Positions 20,011-29,501 of a DNA stretch of 64,000 nucleotides are shown here, piece by piece. This stretch comes from Rhizobium sp. CC-YZS058 (GTDB lineage Bacteria > Pseudomonadota > Alphaproteobacteria > Rhizobiales > Rhizobiaceae), in the NCBI RefSeq assembly GCF_034720595.1, contig NZ_JAYESJ010000001.1, forward strand, positions 2,382,001 through 2,446,000, in the 5' to 3' direction. How positions within the stretch are numbered: the stretch's first letter is position 1; every line of letters starts with the position of its first letter. The notes beneath the pieces were generated by a model. The model made no database searches, was not told the origin of the DNA, and saw nothing but the letters and a program-made list of their open reading frames with translations. A program made the position numbers and the translations under genes.

Positions 20011-21249
20011 TCAATCCTGAACGGGCAGCTGTGCCGGGGCTTCGCCGCTCGGGGTCTTGGCCGCGGCATTGGCCTTTTCCGCCTGGATCTTGCGCCAGCG
20101 GCGGACGTTCTGATTGTGCTCGTCGAGCGTGGCCGCGAAGACGTGACCGCCCGTACCGTCGGCCACGAAATAGAGGTCCTTAGTGCGCGAAGGCTGTGCG
20201 ACGGCCTCCAGCGCCGCCCGGCCGGGATTGGCGATCGGCGTCGGCGGCAGGCCCTTGATCATGTAGGTGTTGTAGGGCGTCTGCTTCTCCAGGTCGGACT
20301 TGTAGAGCGCCCGGTCGGCCGGCTTCCCGTCGCCGCCGAAAATGCCGTAGAGGATGGTCGGATCCGACTGCAGCCGCATGCCCTTGTCGAGGCGGTTCAG
20401 GAACACCGAGGCGACGCGCGAGCGTTCGTCGGCAATGCCGGTTTCCTTCTCGACGATCGAGGCCAGCGTCACGAACTCGTCGCGCGACTTGATCGGCAGA
20501 TTCGGGTCGCGCTTGGCCCAGATCTGCTCGACGATCGATTCCTGCGCCTTCTTCGCCTGCTCGATGATTTCAGCGCGCTTGGTGCCGCGGGAGAACTTGT
20601 AGGTGTCCGGGCGCAGCGAGCCTTCGGGCGGCAGCGTGGCGGGCAGATCGCCCTCCAGCACCGGATCATCGGCCAGGCGACGGAACATCTGCTTGACCGT
20701 CAGCCCTTCCGGCAGGGACGCGGAATAGAGGATGGACTTGCCGGACTTCAGAAGCTCCATCACCTCGAGCATCGAGGCGCTGGCCTTGATCTCGTATTCG
20801 CCGGCCTTGAGCGTCTGGCCGTCGAGATAGGCCTGCGACATGAAGCGGAAGACGCGGCCGTCGGAAACGATGCCCTTGCGCTCGAGGCTGGAGGCGATCT
20901 CGGCCATGCCGGCGCCGTTCGGCACGATGAAGTTGCTGTTGGCCGTCAGCGGCCCCCGTGCCTCGTAGGAGGTCATGGCGTAATAGGCGGTGCCGGCCGC
21001 GGCGATGGTCACGCAGACCGCCACCGTCATCAGGAAGTTGAGGAAGATGACCAGCTGGCTGCGCGCCTTGCGCGAGCGCCTCGGCGGTTGGGGAACCTTT
21101 TCCGGGCGCAGGGCTTCGGTCGGAGATTTGGGGATGATCGGCCCGGAGCGGCCCGTCTCGGGGCGGCCTGCCTCGGTTCGGCTCGCCTCTGTTCGGCTTG
21201 CCTCGGTGCGGCCAAATGCAGACCCGCTCTTGTCGTTCGCGTCGCTCAC
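20011..21249 (-). CDS. mltG: Endolytic murein transglycosylase MltG
   Basis: A 412-residue inner-membrane enzyme that cuts nascent glycan strands. Residues 1-65 are a polar cytoplasmic tail, about 66-92 a membrane segment, and the rest is periplasmic. The catalytic glutamate lies in SIVEKETGIADER, and FLNRLDKGMRLQSDPT and YNTYMIKGLPPTPIANPG are signature segments. The tail holds repeats of RTEAS at residues 14-33, encoded by 15-base repeats. The start is GTG with AGGA upstream. The gene follows fabF on the same strand. Confidence 0.94.
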   Translation of the reverse strand: MSDANDKSGSAFGRTEASRTEASRTEAGRPETGRSGPIIPKSPTEALRPEKVPQPPRRSRKARSQLVIFLNFLMTVAVCVTIAAAGTAYYAMTSYEARGPLTANSNFIVPNGAGMAEIASSLERKGIVSDGRVFRFMSQAYLDGQTLKAGEYEIKASASMLEVMELLKSGKSILYSASLPEGLTVKQMFRRLADDPVLEGDLPATLPPEGSLRPDTYKFSRGTKRAEIIEQAKKAQESIVEQIWAKRDPNLPIKSRDEFVTLASIVEKETGIADERSRVASVFLNRLDKGMRLQSDPTILYGIFGGDGKPADRALYKSDLEKQTPYNTYMIKGLPPTPIANPGRAALEAVAQPSRTKDLYFVADGTGGHVFAATLDEHNQNVRRWRKIQAEKANAAAKTPSGEAPAQLPVQD

Positions 21250-21501
21250 GCCAGTCCTGTTTCCGGAGTTCGCCGATACGGTTCATGCGCCGCAGCCCGG
21301 TGCGAACTCCAGAAGAGAATCGAGCCAGCGGTCATCGGTACAAAGGGCATGCAGCGTCAGCCTTCGAGCTTGCGCGGATATGACCCCATAGTCCAGCCTG
21401 GACGCGGACGATGACAGGCCGATGTCGGATGTCCGACCGCAGCCTGCCGCTCCTTTGAACCGAGCATTGCGGCAAAAACAGGATCGGCGGCCGCAATGGC
21501 G

Positions 21502-22761
21502 TCAGGCGTAGCGGCGCATGACCAGCGAGGCGTTCGTGCCGCCGAAGCCGAAGGAGTTCGACAGCGCGACATTGATCTCGCGCCGGCGCGCCTGGTGCGG
21601 CACGAGGTCGATCGCGGTATCGACGTCCGGCGTGTCGAGGTTGAGTGTCGGCGGGGCGACATTGTCGCGGATCGCCAGAGCGCAAAAGATCGCTTCCACC
21701 GACCCTGCGGCACCCAGCAGATGGCCGATCGCGGACTTGGTCGAGGACATGGACAGCTTGGCGGCATGGTTGCCGACCACGCGCTCCACGGCGCCGAGCT
21801 CGATCGTATCGGCCATGGTGGAGGTGCCATGGGCGTTGATGTAGTCGATGTCGCCCGCGCTCAAGCCTGCGCGCTTCAGCGCCATGCTCATGCAGCGATA
21901 GGCGCCGTCGCCGTCTTCCGAGGGCGCGGTGATATGGAAGGCGTCGCCGGAGAGGCCATAGCCGACGATCTCGGCATAGATCTTGGCGCCGCGCGCCAGC
22001 GCATGCTCCAGCTCTTCCAGAACGACGATGCCGGCGCCTTCGCCCATGACGAAGCCGTCACGGTCGCGGTCATAGGGGCGCGAGGCCTTCTGCGGATCGT
22101 CATTGTGCTGGGTGGACAGCGCCTTGCAGGCGGCAAAGCCGGCCAGCGCAATGCGGGAGATCGGCGATTCGGTGCCGCCCGCCACCATCACATCGGCATC
22201 GCCGAGCGCGATCAGCCGCGCTGCGTCGCCGATCGCATGGGCACCGGTCGAGCAGGCGGTGACGACGGAGTGATTGGGGCCGCGCAGCTTGTGGCGGATC
22301 GAGACCTGGCCGGAGGCAAGGTTGATCAGGCGGCCGGGAATGAAGAAGGGGGAGACGCGCCGCGGGCCCTTGTCGCGCAGCGTATAGCCGCCCTCGACAA
22401 TGCCTTCCAGACCGCCGATGCCGGAACCGATCATCACGCCGGTGGCGATCTGGTCGTCATCGCTTTTCGGGTGCCAATCAGCATCGTCGAGCGCCATATC
22501 GGCGGCGGCCATGGCATAGATGATATAGGGGTCGACCTTGCGCTGCTCCTTCGGCTCCATCCACTGGTCGGGATTGAAGGTGCCGTCGGTGCCGTCGCCG
22601 GTCGGGATGCGGCAGGCGATCTTGGCCGGGAGATCCTCGACCTCGAACTCGGTGACTTTGCGAGCGGCGTTCTTGCCCGCGATCAAACGGGACCAGCTGA
22701 TTTCCGTCCCGCAGCCGAGAGGGGAAACCATCCCGGTTCCGGTGATTACAACACGCCTCAT
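21502..22761 (-). CDS. fabF: 3-oxoacyl-ACP synthase II
   Basis: A 419-residue condensing enzyme that lengthens acyl-ACP with malonyl-ACP. The Cys-His-His triad is visible: Cys in VTACSTGAHAIG, His in NAHGTSTMADT and His in SAIGHLLGAAGS. The gene follows acpP after about 180 bases with no clear terminator, giving the standard fabG-acpP-fabF order. I use the ATG at 22761 (MRRVVITG); a TTG three codons upstream is less likely. Confidence 0.97.
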   Translation of the reverse strand: MRRVVITGTGMVSPLGCGTEISWSRLIAGKNAARKVTEFEVEDLPAKIACRIPTGDGTDGTFNPDQWMEPKEQRKVDPYIIYAMAAADMALDDADWHPKSDDDQIATGVMIGSGIGGLEGIVEGGYTLRDKGPRRVSPFFIPGRLINLASGQVSIRHKLRGPNHSVVTACSTGAHAIGDAARLIALGDADVMVAGGTESPISRIALAGFAACKALSTQHNDDPQKASRPYDRDRDGFVMGEGAGIVVLEELEHALARGAKIYAEIVGYGLSGDAFHITAPSEDGDGAYRCMSMALKRAGLSAGDIDYINAHGTSTMADTIELGAVERVVGNHAAKLSMSSTKSAIGHLLGAAGSVEAIFCALAIRDNVAPPTLNLDTPDVDTAIDLVPHQARRREINVALSNSFGFGGTNASLVMRRYA

Positions 22762-22939
22762 GAACCGCAATCCACCCTGAAAATCATGTCATGCTCCGGC
22801 GCCCTCCGGCCGGATGGTCTGCCCGGTACTGGACGCCCGGACCTTTCGAGGGCTGCCGCCGCGCCGGACCCTGTCACTGCAGGACGGCGCAGGGCGGCAT
22901 CGAGCGGGTCGCGAGAGCGTCCCGCCCGGTTCTGGTCGA

Positions 22940-23176
22940 TCAGGCCTGCGCCTTCTCGATGAACTTGACGGCATCGCCAACCGTCAGGATCGAGTCGGCG
23001 GCATCGTCCGGAATCTCGACGCCGAATTCTTCTTCGAAAGCCATGACCAGTTCGACCGTGTCGAGCGAGTCCGCGCCCAGATCATCGATGAAGCTCGCAC
23101 CTTCGGTGACCTTGTCGGCATCAACGCCAAGATGATCGATGACAATTTTCTTTACGCGTTCTGCGATGTCGCTCAT
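22940..23176 (-). CDS. acpP: Acyl carrier protein
   Basis: A 78-residue acidic protein that carries growing acyl chains on phosphopantetheine attached to Ser in [12 protein letters not shown]. It starts [12 protein letters not shown], the normal start for this family, and has GAGGAATC before the ATG. It lies between fabG and fabF. It has its own upstream gap of about 420 bases, which suggests an independent promoter, as expected for such an abundant protein. Confidence 0.98.
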   Translation of the reverse strand: MSDIAERVKKIVIDHLGVDADKVTEGASFIDDLGADSLDTVELVMAFEEEFGVEIPDDAADSILTVGDAVKFIEKAQA

Positions 23177-23597
23177 GTCGGATTCCTCGACCTTCGTTAT
23201 CTGTTCGGCCCCGCGATCTCCGCAGCAGCCGTCTCGTTGCTCATCGCCCGAACCTGAATGGTGCGGCCGATCCGTTGTTCAATTGGAAGGGTACCGGATG
23301 CCCATCGCCTTGGCCGGCGCCGGCATCCCCCTCCACGGCTCGCCTTGCCGTCTCAGCCGATCGTTCAAGATCACGCCTTCCAAACAGCAATGCAAGTGTT
23401 GCAGCGTGCGCGTCCGTCAAGTCCGACCGGCAGCCCTGCAAGGCCGCCTGAACGACCACGGCCCGCTTAACACGGTTTAAAGACTCCGCAAAGCGCGAAT
23501 TTGGCGGTTTGGGAGGCGCTCAACAGCCGTTTTCCGGGCTTTTCGTTGCGCGCACGGTGGCGGCAGGGAGACGGCTTGCACTCCCCGCCCCCATGGA
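23177..23597. other. Intergenic region between fabG and acpP
   Basis: This 421-base gap has no convincing gene on either strand; short open frames lack ribosome-binding sites and recognisable products. It most likely carries the acpP promoter and a 5' leader. One candidate on the minus strand is TTGAAC followed 17 bases later by ATTCAG, a weak match, with the run ending in GAGGAATC before the acpP ATG. A TTTAAACC segment near 23480 is the only AT-rich island. Nothing else is distinctive. Confidence 0.4.
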
Positions 23598-24335
23598 TCA
23601 GATCATCGCCATGCCGCCATTGACGTGAATGGTCTGCCCGGTGACATAGGCCGCCTCATCGGAGGCGAGATAGGCGACGGCGCCGGCGATTTCCGCCCCG
23701 GTTCCCATCCGCTTCATCGGGATCGCGCCCATGATCGCGTCCTTCTGCTTGTCGTTCAGCTTGCCGGTCATCGCGCTTTCGATGAAGCCCGGCGCCACGC
23801 AGTTGACGGTGACGTTGCGGGTGGCGATCTCCTGGGCAAGCGACTTGGAAAAGCCGATCATGCCGGCCTTCGAGGCGCAGTAATTGGCCTGGCCGGGATT
23901 GCCGGTGACGCCGACGATCGAGGTGATGTTGATGATGCGGCCATGGCGGCGGCGCATCATGGGATGCGTCAGCTCCCGCGTCAGGCGGAAGACGGATGTG
24001 AGGTTGACCTCGAGCACCTTGTCCCAGTCCTCGTCGCTCATGCGCACGAAGAGCCCATCCTTGGTGATGCCGGCATTGTTGACCAGGATATCGACACCGC
24101 CGAGATCGGCCTCCGCCTTTTCGCCGAGCGCCTTGACCGCGGCGCGATCGGAGAGATCGGCCGGGAAGAGGTGAACGCGCTCGCCGAGCTCGTTGGCGAG
24201 CGTCTCCAGCTTTTCGACACGGGTGCCGTGCAGGCCGACGGTGGCGCCCTGGGCGTGCAGGATGCGGGCGATCTCCTCGCCGATGCCGCCGGAGGCGCCG
24301 GTCACCAGAGCCTTGCGGCCAGACAGGTCGAACAT
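23598..24335 (-). CDS. fabG: 3-oxoacyl-ACP reductase
   Basis: A 245-residue short-chain dehydrogenase that reduces 3-ketoacyl-ACP with NADPH. The cofactor loop is TGASGGIGEEIA, with NNAG near residue 88, and the catalytic Ser and Tyr-Lys lie in ITSIVG and NYCASKAG. The ATG at 24335 has AGAAGGA at good spacing; an ATG three codons upstream sits too close to the same site. Length matches the family. It follows fabD by about 100 bases. Confidence 0.97.
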   Translation of the reverse strand: MFDLSGRKALVTGASGGIGEEIARILHAQGATVGLHGTRVEKLETLANELGERVHLFPADLSDRAAVKALGEKAEADLGGVDILVNNAGITKDGLFVRMSDEDWDKVLEVNLTSVFRLTRELTHPMMRRRHGRIINITSIVGVTGNPGQANYCASKAGMIGFSKSLAQEIATRNVTVNCVAPGFIESAMTGKLNDKQKDAIMGAIPMKRMGTGAEIAGAVAYLASDEAAYVTGQTIHVNGGMAMI

Positions 24336-24435
24336 GGTTTTCATCCTTCTCGTCAGGGTCGGCAGATCAGCGGGCTGCGGTCCCGGTTTCCTCGTGGCCC
24401 GCTCTCCCTCACGGCGCGGACCCAATCTCAAACGT

Positions 24436-25377
24436 TCAGGCGAGCGCGGCCAGCACCGCCTCGATGTCGGCCGGCGTATTGACGGCCGTGCCGGTCACGT
24501 TTTTGTCGATGCGGCGGGCAAGCCCGGTGAGAACCTTGCCGGCGCCGATCTCGTAGAGCGTCGTCACGTCGTTTTGTGCGAACCAGCTGACCGTTTCGCG
24601 CCAGCGCACCTGCCCGGTCACCTGCTCCACCAGGAGATCGACGATCGTCTCGGCCGAGGTTACCGGCGCGGCGCGCACATTGGCGACCAGCGGGACGACG
24701 GGATCCTGGCGAGGCACGGAGGCGAGCGCCTCGCGCATCGCCTCGGCGGCGGGCGCCATCAGCGTGGAATGGAAGGGGGCGGAGACGGGAAGAAGCAGAG
24801 CACGCTTGGCGCCCTTCTGCGACGCAAGGCTCGCCGCCTGCTCCACCGCCGGCTTCAGGCCGGAAATCACCAGCTGGCCGCCGCCATTGTCATTGGCGAT
24901 CTGGCAGGCGCCGAGCGGCGAGGCCTCCACGCACACAGCCTCGACATCGGCATGGTCGAGGCCGATGATCGCGGCCATGGCGCCCTCGCCGGCCGGGACT
25001 GCGGCCTGCATGGCATTGCCGCGGATGCGCAGAAGGCGGGCCGTGTCGGACAGCGTGAAGGTGCCGGCTGCGCACAGCGCCGAATATTCGCCGAGCGAAT
25101 GGCCGGCGACGTAAGCCACCTTGGACTTCAGATCGAGACCACGCGCCTGCATGACCCTCAGCGCGGCGATCGAGACGGCCATCAGTGCCGGCTGGGCGTT
25201 GGCGGTCAGCGTCAGTTGATCCTCCGGCCCGGTCCAGATGATGTCGGACAGCTTTTCGCCCAGCGCCTCATCGACCTCCGCGAAGACGGCCGCGGCTTCC
25301 GGAAAGGCGTCCGCCAGGTCCTTGCCCATGCCGACCGTCTGACTGCCCTGGCCGGGGAAAGTAAATGCAACCGCCAT
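24436..25377 (-). CDS. fabD: Malonyl-CoA:ACP transacylase
   Basis: A 313-residue enzyme that loads malonate from CoA onto ACP, the first committed transfer in the type II fatty-acid cycle. The nucleophile elbow GHSLGEYSALCAAG contains the active Ser, FPGQGSQTVGMG lies at the N-terminus, and PVSAPFHSTLM carries the active His. AGGAGTG lies before the ATG at 25377. It heads the minus-strand run fabD-fabG-acpP-fabF-mltG-yicC-gmk and is divergent from the aldo/keto reductase. Confidence 0.97.
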   Translation of the reverse strand: MAVAFTFPGQGSQTVGMGKDLADAFPEAAAVFAEVDEALGEKLSDIIWTGPEDQLTLTANAQPALMAVSIAALRVMQARGLDLKSKVAYVAGHSLGEYSALCAAGTFTLSDTARLLRIRGNAMQAAVPAGEGAMAAIIGLDHADVEAVCVEASPLGACQIANDNGGGQLVISGLKPAVEQAASLASQKGAKRALLLPVSAPFHSTLMAPAAEAMREALASVPRQDPVVPLVANVRAAPVTSAETIVDLLVEQVTGQVRWRETVSWFAQNDVTTLYEIGAGKVLTGLARRIDKNVTGTAVNTPADIEAVLAALA

Positions 25378-25605
25378 CTGACACTCCTTCACCATTTCGC
25401 CCTCCATTCACATTCTCTGCCGGCAAGTCAAGGGTTGGAGGCGTCCCGGAGCCGCCCGGGCGGCTTGACCGACGCGTCGGCAGGATTATTGTGCGTCGCC
25501 ACAGGCCGCCGCCGCGCGCCGCCCCAGCTTCTTCACGTTAAGGAGGCGGACCATTGTCCGATCTCCTTCCATCGATCCGTCCGCTTCTCTCCCAAGGTTC
25601 TTACC

Positions 25606-26649
25606 ATGAAGTACACCACGCTCGGCCGCACCGGCATCGAGGTCTCGACCATCTGTCTCGGCACCATGACCTGGGGCTCGCAGAACACGCAGGAGGAGGC
25701 CTTCGAGCAGCTCGATCTCTCCTTCCGCGCCGGAGTCAACTTCATCGACACCGCCGAACTCTACCCGACCACGCCGCTGTCCGCCCAGACCTACGGGGCG
25801 ACCGAAGTCATCATCGGCGAGTGGATGGCCGCGCGCGGCAATCGCGACCAGGTCGTGCTGGCGACCAAGGTGGCCGGGCCCGGTCGTCCCTATATCCGCA
25901 ACGGCGAGCCGACCACGCCCGAGGGGCTGACCCAGGCGCTGGACGCAAGCCTGAAGCGACTGAAGACCGATTATATCGATCTCTACCAGCTGCATTGGCC
26001 GAACCGCGGCCACTATCATTTCCGCAATGCCTGGAGCTACGATCCGACCCGCCAGGACGCGAAAGCGGTGGCCGACGATATGGCGGGCCTGCTGGAGGCG
26101 CTCGGCACGCAGGTGAAGGCGGGCAAGATCCGGGCGATCGGCCTTTCCAACGAGACCGCCTGGGGCACGCAGCACTTCCTGACCCTTGCCGAGCGGCTTG
26201 GCCTGCCGCGCGTGGCCAGCGTGCAGAACGAATACAATCTTCTCTACCGCACCCATGACCTCGACTTCGCCGAGCTCTCCCACCACGAAACGGTCGGCCT
26301 GCTTGCCTATTCGCCGCTCGCCGCCGGCCTGTTGAGTGGGAAATATGTGGGCGGCGTGCGCCCCTCCGGGTCGCGCCTGACGATCAACGGCGATCTCGGC
26401 GGCCGTTTCACCCCGCATCAGGAACCAGCGGTGGAAGCCTATGTGGCGCTTGCCCGCGAGCTCGGGCTCGACCCCTCCCAGATGGCGCTCGCCTTCGTCC
26501 TCTCCCGCCCCTTCACCACCGCCGCCATCATCGGCGCGACCTCGATCGAGCAGTTGAAGACCAATCTGGGCGCGGCCGATCTCACCCTTTCGGACGAGGC
26601 GATGAACGGCATCCGCCGTATCCACCGGCTTTATCCCATGCCGATTTGA
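25606..26649 (+). CDS. Aldo/keto reductase (Tas-like)
   Basis: A 347-residue NADPH-dependent reductase of the AKR superfamily. MKYTTLGRTGIEVSTICLGT begins the barrel. The catalytic tetrad region includes NFIDTAELYP (Asp and Tyr) and ATKVAGPG (Lys). Length and the segments LYQLHWPNRG, SNETAWG and PFTTAAIIGAT match E. coli Tas, as I recall it. AAGG lies about nine bases before the ATG. The gene is unrelated to its neighbours fabD and rpsF, and its substrate is unknown. Confidence 0.9.
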   Translation: MKYTTLGRTGIEVSTICLGTMTWGSQNTQEEAFEQLDLSFRAGVNFIDTAELYPTTPLSAQTYGATEVIIGEWMAARGNRDQVVLATKVAGPGRPYIRNGEPTTPEGLTQALDASLKRLKTDYIDLYQLHWPNRGHYHFRNAWSYDPTRQDAKAVADDMAGLLEALGTQVKAGKIRAIGLSNETAWGTQHFLTLAERLGLPRVASVQNEYNLLYRTHDLDFAELSHHETVGLLAYSPLAAGLLSGKYVGGVRPSGSRLTINGDLGGRFTPHQEPAVEAYVALARELGLDPSQMALAFVLSRPFTTAAIIGATSIEQLKTNLGAADLTLSDEAMNGIRRIHRLYPMPI

Positions 26650-26681
26650 GGCAGGCTTCGCAGCCCGTGCCGCAGCACGGC

Positions 26682-26709
26682 TTGCATTCCCGGCGAAAGC
26701 GCGTATAAG
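26682..26709 (+). promoter_or_regulatory. Probable promoter of the rpsF operon
   Basis: TTGCAT (26682-26687) and TATAAG (26704-26709) are separated by 16 bases, a good match to a housekeeping sigma promoter. It lies directly after the aldo/keto reductase stop and about 225 bases before rpsF. No competing promoter of similar quality was seen nearby. Confidence 0.6.
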
Positions 26710-26714
26710 CCGCG

Positions 26715-26934
26715 CTGTTCGCAACACCCGGTCTTCTGGCTGGTGGCTGAACGGAGGGCAGGTTCCGCTTTTCGGCGGGGCCGCATGGACCAGAGGGTCC
26801 GAGCCTCCCGTGTCTCCGCTCTCGACCGTCTCGAAACAACACTTTCTTGCCGGCGCGCACGCGCCTTCAAAGAACAGTCGTTGAGGCTTAGCGCCACGAT
26901 CGGGTGAGTTCAACGCAAGAAAGGCAAGCCATCC
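26715..26934 (+). promoter_or_regulatory. Structured 5' leader of rpsF, possible autoregulatory site
   Basis: The roughly 220-base leader contains GGAGG (26753-26757) that can pair with CCTCC (26804-26808), enclosing the hairpin GGACC-AGAG-GGTCC (26787-26800). In other bacteria the S6-S18 complex represses its own mRNA by binding such leaders. I cannot confirm the specific protein-binding motif here, so the regulatory call is inference from structure and position. Nothing in this stretch looks like a gene. Confidence 0.35.
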
Positions 26935-27375
26935 ATGGCTCTTTATGAACATGTTTTCCTGGCCCGCCAGGACATTTCCGCACAGCAGGTCGATGCCCTC
27001 GTCGAGCAGTACAAGGGCGTGATCGAAGCCAATGGCGGCAAGGTCGGCCGGGTCGAGAACTGGGGCCTCAAGTCCCTGACCTACCGCATCAAGAAGAACC
27101 GCAAGGCTCACTACGTGCTGATGGACATCGATGCCCCGGCTCCGGCCGTGCACGAAGTCGAGCGTCAGATGCGCATCAACGAAGACGTTCTGCGCTACAT
27201 GACCATCGCCGTCGAGAAGCATGAAGAAGGCCCGTCGGCCATGATGCAGAAGCGCGACCGCGACGACCGTCCGCGCCGCGATGGCGACCGTCCGGAGCGT
27301 TCCTTCGGTGACCGTCCGCGCCGTGATGGCGACCGTGACGACCGTCCGCGCCGCCCGCGCGAAGACCGCGCCTGA
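26935..27375 (+). CDS. rpsF: 30S ribosomal protein S6
   Basis: A 146-residue ribosomal protein that binds 16S rRNA with S18. The first 100 or so residues are the standard fold ([35 protein letters not shown]). The C-terminus from about residue 105 is a long charged tail made of repeated [13 protein letters not shown] units, disordered and rich in Arg and Asp; tails of this kind are common in alphaproteobacterial S6. It leads the operon rpsF-rpsR-DUF2232-rplI. Confidence 0.97.
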   Translation: MALYEHVFLARQDISAQQVDALVEQYKGVIEANGGKVGRVENWGLKSLTYRIKKNRKAHYVLMDIDAPAPAVHEVERQMRINEDVLRYMTIAVEKHEEGPSAMMQKRDRDDRPRRDGDRPERSFGDRPRRDGDRDDRPRRPREDRA

Positions 27376-27398
27376 GCCCTGTTTAGGAGAAAAAGACA

Positions 27399-27647
27399 AT
27401 GGCTGACATCTCTTCCGCTCCGGCACGCCGTCCGTTCCACCGCCGCCGCAAGACCTGCCCCTTCTCGGGCGCCAATGCACCGCGGATCGACTACAAGGAC
27501 GTTCGCCTCCTGCAGCGCTACATTTCCGAGCGCGGCAAGATCGTGCCTTCGCGCATCACCGCCGTTTCGCAGAAGAAGCAGCGCGAACTCGCCCAGGCGA
27601 TCAAGCGCGCCCGCTTCCTCGGCCTGCTGCCCTACGTTCTGGCCTAA
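27399..27647 (+). CDS. rpsR: 30S ribosomal protein S18
   Basis: An 82-residue basic protein that forms a heterodimer with S6 on the ribosome platform. The signatures [14 protein letters not shown] and [18 protein letters not shown] are diagnostic. It starts 23 bases after rpsF with AGGAG upstream and is clearly co-transcribed. Confidence 0.98.
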   Translation: MADISSAPARRPFHRRRKTCPFSGANAPRIDYKDVRLLQRYISERGKIVPSRITAVSQKKQRELAQAIKRARFLGLLPYVLA

Positions 27648-27832
27648 GACCGGGACCGCCGGTCTCTTCAGGCCGGCCCGTTGACATGATCGGCCGGCGC
27701 GGTTTCCCCCGCGCCGGGCTCTCCCTTCCGCGATGGGCGCGGATCGGAACCGCCGGATTCGGCACATCCCATGTTGGGGCCTCGGCGCGCTGCGCCTTCT
27801 CCCCTAACTGCCTTGCGCGCAGGACAGCGACC

Positions 27833-28822
27833 GTGACACGCTTGAACAGCACCGTGCTGCCTGTCGGCATCCTTGCCGGCCTGACCGCAGCCTTTCTCTC
27901 GCTCGGCGCCAACACGCCGTCGGGGCTGGCGATCGTGCTCTATGCGGCATCCGCGCTCCCTGTCCTGATTGCCGGCCTCGGCTGGGGCAATCTTGCCGCC
28001 ATCGTCGCCGTCGTCACTGCCGGGCTTGCGACCGGCCTCTATGTCTCGCCCACCTATGCGCTGCTCGTGCTCTGCGTCACGCTGGTGCCTGCCGCCTGGC
28101 TCTCGCACCTCGCCAATCTGGCGCGCCCGGCAAGCGAAATCGGTGGGCCGGACGGCGCCATGGCCTGGTATCCGCTCTCCGACATCCTGACCCACCTCGC
28201 CGGCCTGGTGACCATCGGCATGCTGGTGATCGGCGCCATGCTCGGCTACGATCCCGACATGTCCGGCCGGATGATCGACATGGTCATCGAAACGCTGAAG
28301 AGCCAGGAGCCGACCTACAATCCGGATGCCGCGACGGTCGTGCAGATGAAGGCGCTGTTTGCGCTGGCGCTGCCGCTCATCCAGGGCGCGCTCTGGGTCA
28401 TGATGCTGTTCGCGGCCTATTATCTGGCAACGCGCATCGTCTCGATTTCCGGCCGCAGCCTGCGCCCGCGCGAGGATATTCCCTCGACGCTGCGCATGCA
28501 TCGCTACGCGATCTTCGCCTTCCTGATCGGCATCGTGCTGACCTTTACCGGCGGCATTCCGGCGATCATCGGCGCGCTGGTCTGCGGCACCTTCGGCGCC
28601 GGATTCTTTCTCTCGGGCTTTGCCGTCGTCCACTTCCGCACCCGCGGCAAGAGCTGGCGGTTGCCGGTTCTCTGGCTCGGTTATCTCTCGGTGGCGCTCT
28701 TCACCGTGCCGGCCATCTTCTTCCTCGTGACCGGCATGGTGGACACCCGCCGCGCTATCGCGCTCTCGCCGGTGGGTCCTGCCCGTCCCGGCCCGAAAAC
28801 ACCCCCATCCAACGACACCTGA
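27833..28822 (+). CDS. DUF2232 multi-pass membrane protein
   Basis: A protein of about 329 residues with roughly eight hydrophobic segments and a short polar C-terminus. Position between rpsR and rplI and the hydrophobic pattern match the DUF2232 family, found at this place in many alphaproteobacteria. Function is unknown. I chose the GTG at 27833 because AGGA lies about ten bases upstream and the hydrophobic N-terminus follows directly; the frame is open back to 27686. Confidence 0.8.
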   Translation: MTRLNSTVLPVGILAGLTAAFLSLGANTPSGLAIVLYAASALPVLIAGLGWGNLAAIVAVVTAGLATGLYVSPTYALLVLCVTLVPAAWLSHLANLARPASEIGGPDGAMAWYPLSDILTHLAGLVTIGMLVIGAMLGYDPDMSGRMIDMVIETLKSQEPTYNPDAATVVQMKALFALALPLIQGALWVMMLFAAYYLATRIVSISGRSLRPREDIPSTLRMHRYAIFAFLIGIVLTFTGGIPAIIGALVCGTFGAGFFLSGFAVVHFRTRGKSWRLPVLWLGYLSVALFTVPAIFFLVTGMVDTRRAIALSPVGPARPGPKTPPSNDT

Positions 28823-28846
28823 GACACATCAGAAAGGACAAGTCCC

Positions 28847-29425
28847 ATGGAAGTCATTCTCCTCGAACGCGTTGCCAAGCTCGGCCAGATGGGCGAAACC
28901 GTCAAGGTTCGCGACGGCTTTGCCCGCAACTTCCTGCTGCCGACCGGCAAGGCGCTGCGCGCCAACGCCGCCAACAAGGCCCGCTTCGAAAGCGAGCGCG
29001 CCTCGCTCGAAGCCCGCAACTCCGAGCGCAAGAGCGAAGCCCAGACGATCGCCGACCAGCTGGACGGCAAGACCTTCATCGTCGTCCGCTCCGCCGGCGA
29101 AACCGGCCAGCTTTACGGCTCCGTTGCCGCCCGCGACATCGCCGAAATCATCTCGAACGAAGGCTTCTCCGTCGGCCGCAACCAGGTCGACCTGAACCAG
29201 CCGATCAAGTCGATCGGCCTGCATGAGGTCACGCTGCACCTGCATGCCGAAGTCGAGATCACGGTCACCATCAACGTTGCCCGTTCGGCCGACGAAGCCG
29301 AGCGCCAGGCCAAGGGCGAGAACCTGAACTCCGCCGACGCGATCTACGGCGTCGACGAAGACGCCCTGCGTCCGGAAGACTTCTTCAATCCGGAAGCCGA
29401 ATATGGCGACGAAGACGAAGCATAA
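28847..29425 (+). CDS. rplI: 50S ribosomal protein L9
   Basis: A 192-residue ribosomal protein that binds 23S rRNA. The N-terminal domain begins [21 protein letters not shown] and carries the RNA-binding [13 protein letters not shown]; a connecting helix and C-terminal domain follow. The acidic extension after about residue 150 (ending YGDEDEA) is typical of alphaproteobacterial L9. AAAGGA lies upstream of the ATG. A strong hairpin follows the stop. Confidence 0.97.
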   Translation: MEVILLERVAKLGQMGETVKVRDGFARNFLLPTGKALRANAANKARFESERASLEARNSERKSEAQTIADQLDGKTFIVVRSAGETGQLYGSVAARDIAEIISNEGFSVGRNQVDLNQPIKSIGLHEVTLHLHAEVEITVTINVARSADEAERQAKGENLNSADAIYGVDEDALRPEDFFNPEAEYGDEDEA

Positions 29426-29445
29426 GCCTTCGCGCCTCGCATGAG

Positions 29446-29480
29446 AAAAGGCCCGGATCGCGCTGCGATCCGGCCCTTTT
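29446..29480. terminator. Rho-independent-type terminator between rplI and efflux operon
   Basis: AAAAGGCCCGGATCGC and GCGATCCGGCCCTTTT form inverted arms of 16 bases with one mismatch and a 3-base loop. The A-run on one side and T-run on the other allow it to end transcription in both directions, suiting the two convergent operons. Confidence 0.85.
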
Positions 29481-29501
29481 CCGTTTGAAGAGCCTTTCCT
29501 C

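Noticed and set aside
21250..21501. Possible small gene between mltG and fabF
   Set aside because: Short frames lack a ribosome-binding site and any recognisable sequence.
27253..27372. CRISPR-like or tandem-repeat array at the end of rpsF
   Set aside because: The repetition is coding for the charged S6 tail; units are irregular and lack spacers.
25486..27480. A 664-codon open frame on the minus strand across the aldo/keto reductase and rpsF genes
   Set aside because: It is antisense to well-identified genes, has no recognisable domain and arises from the high GC content.
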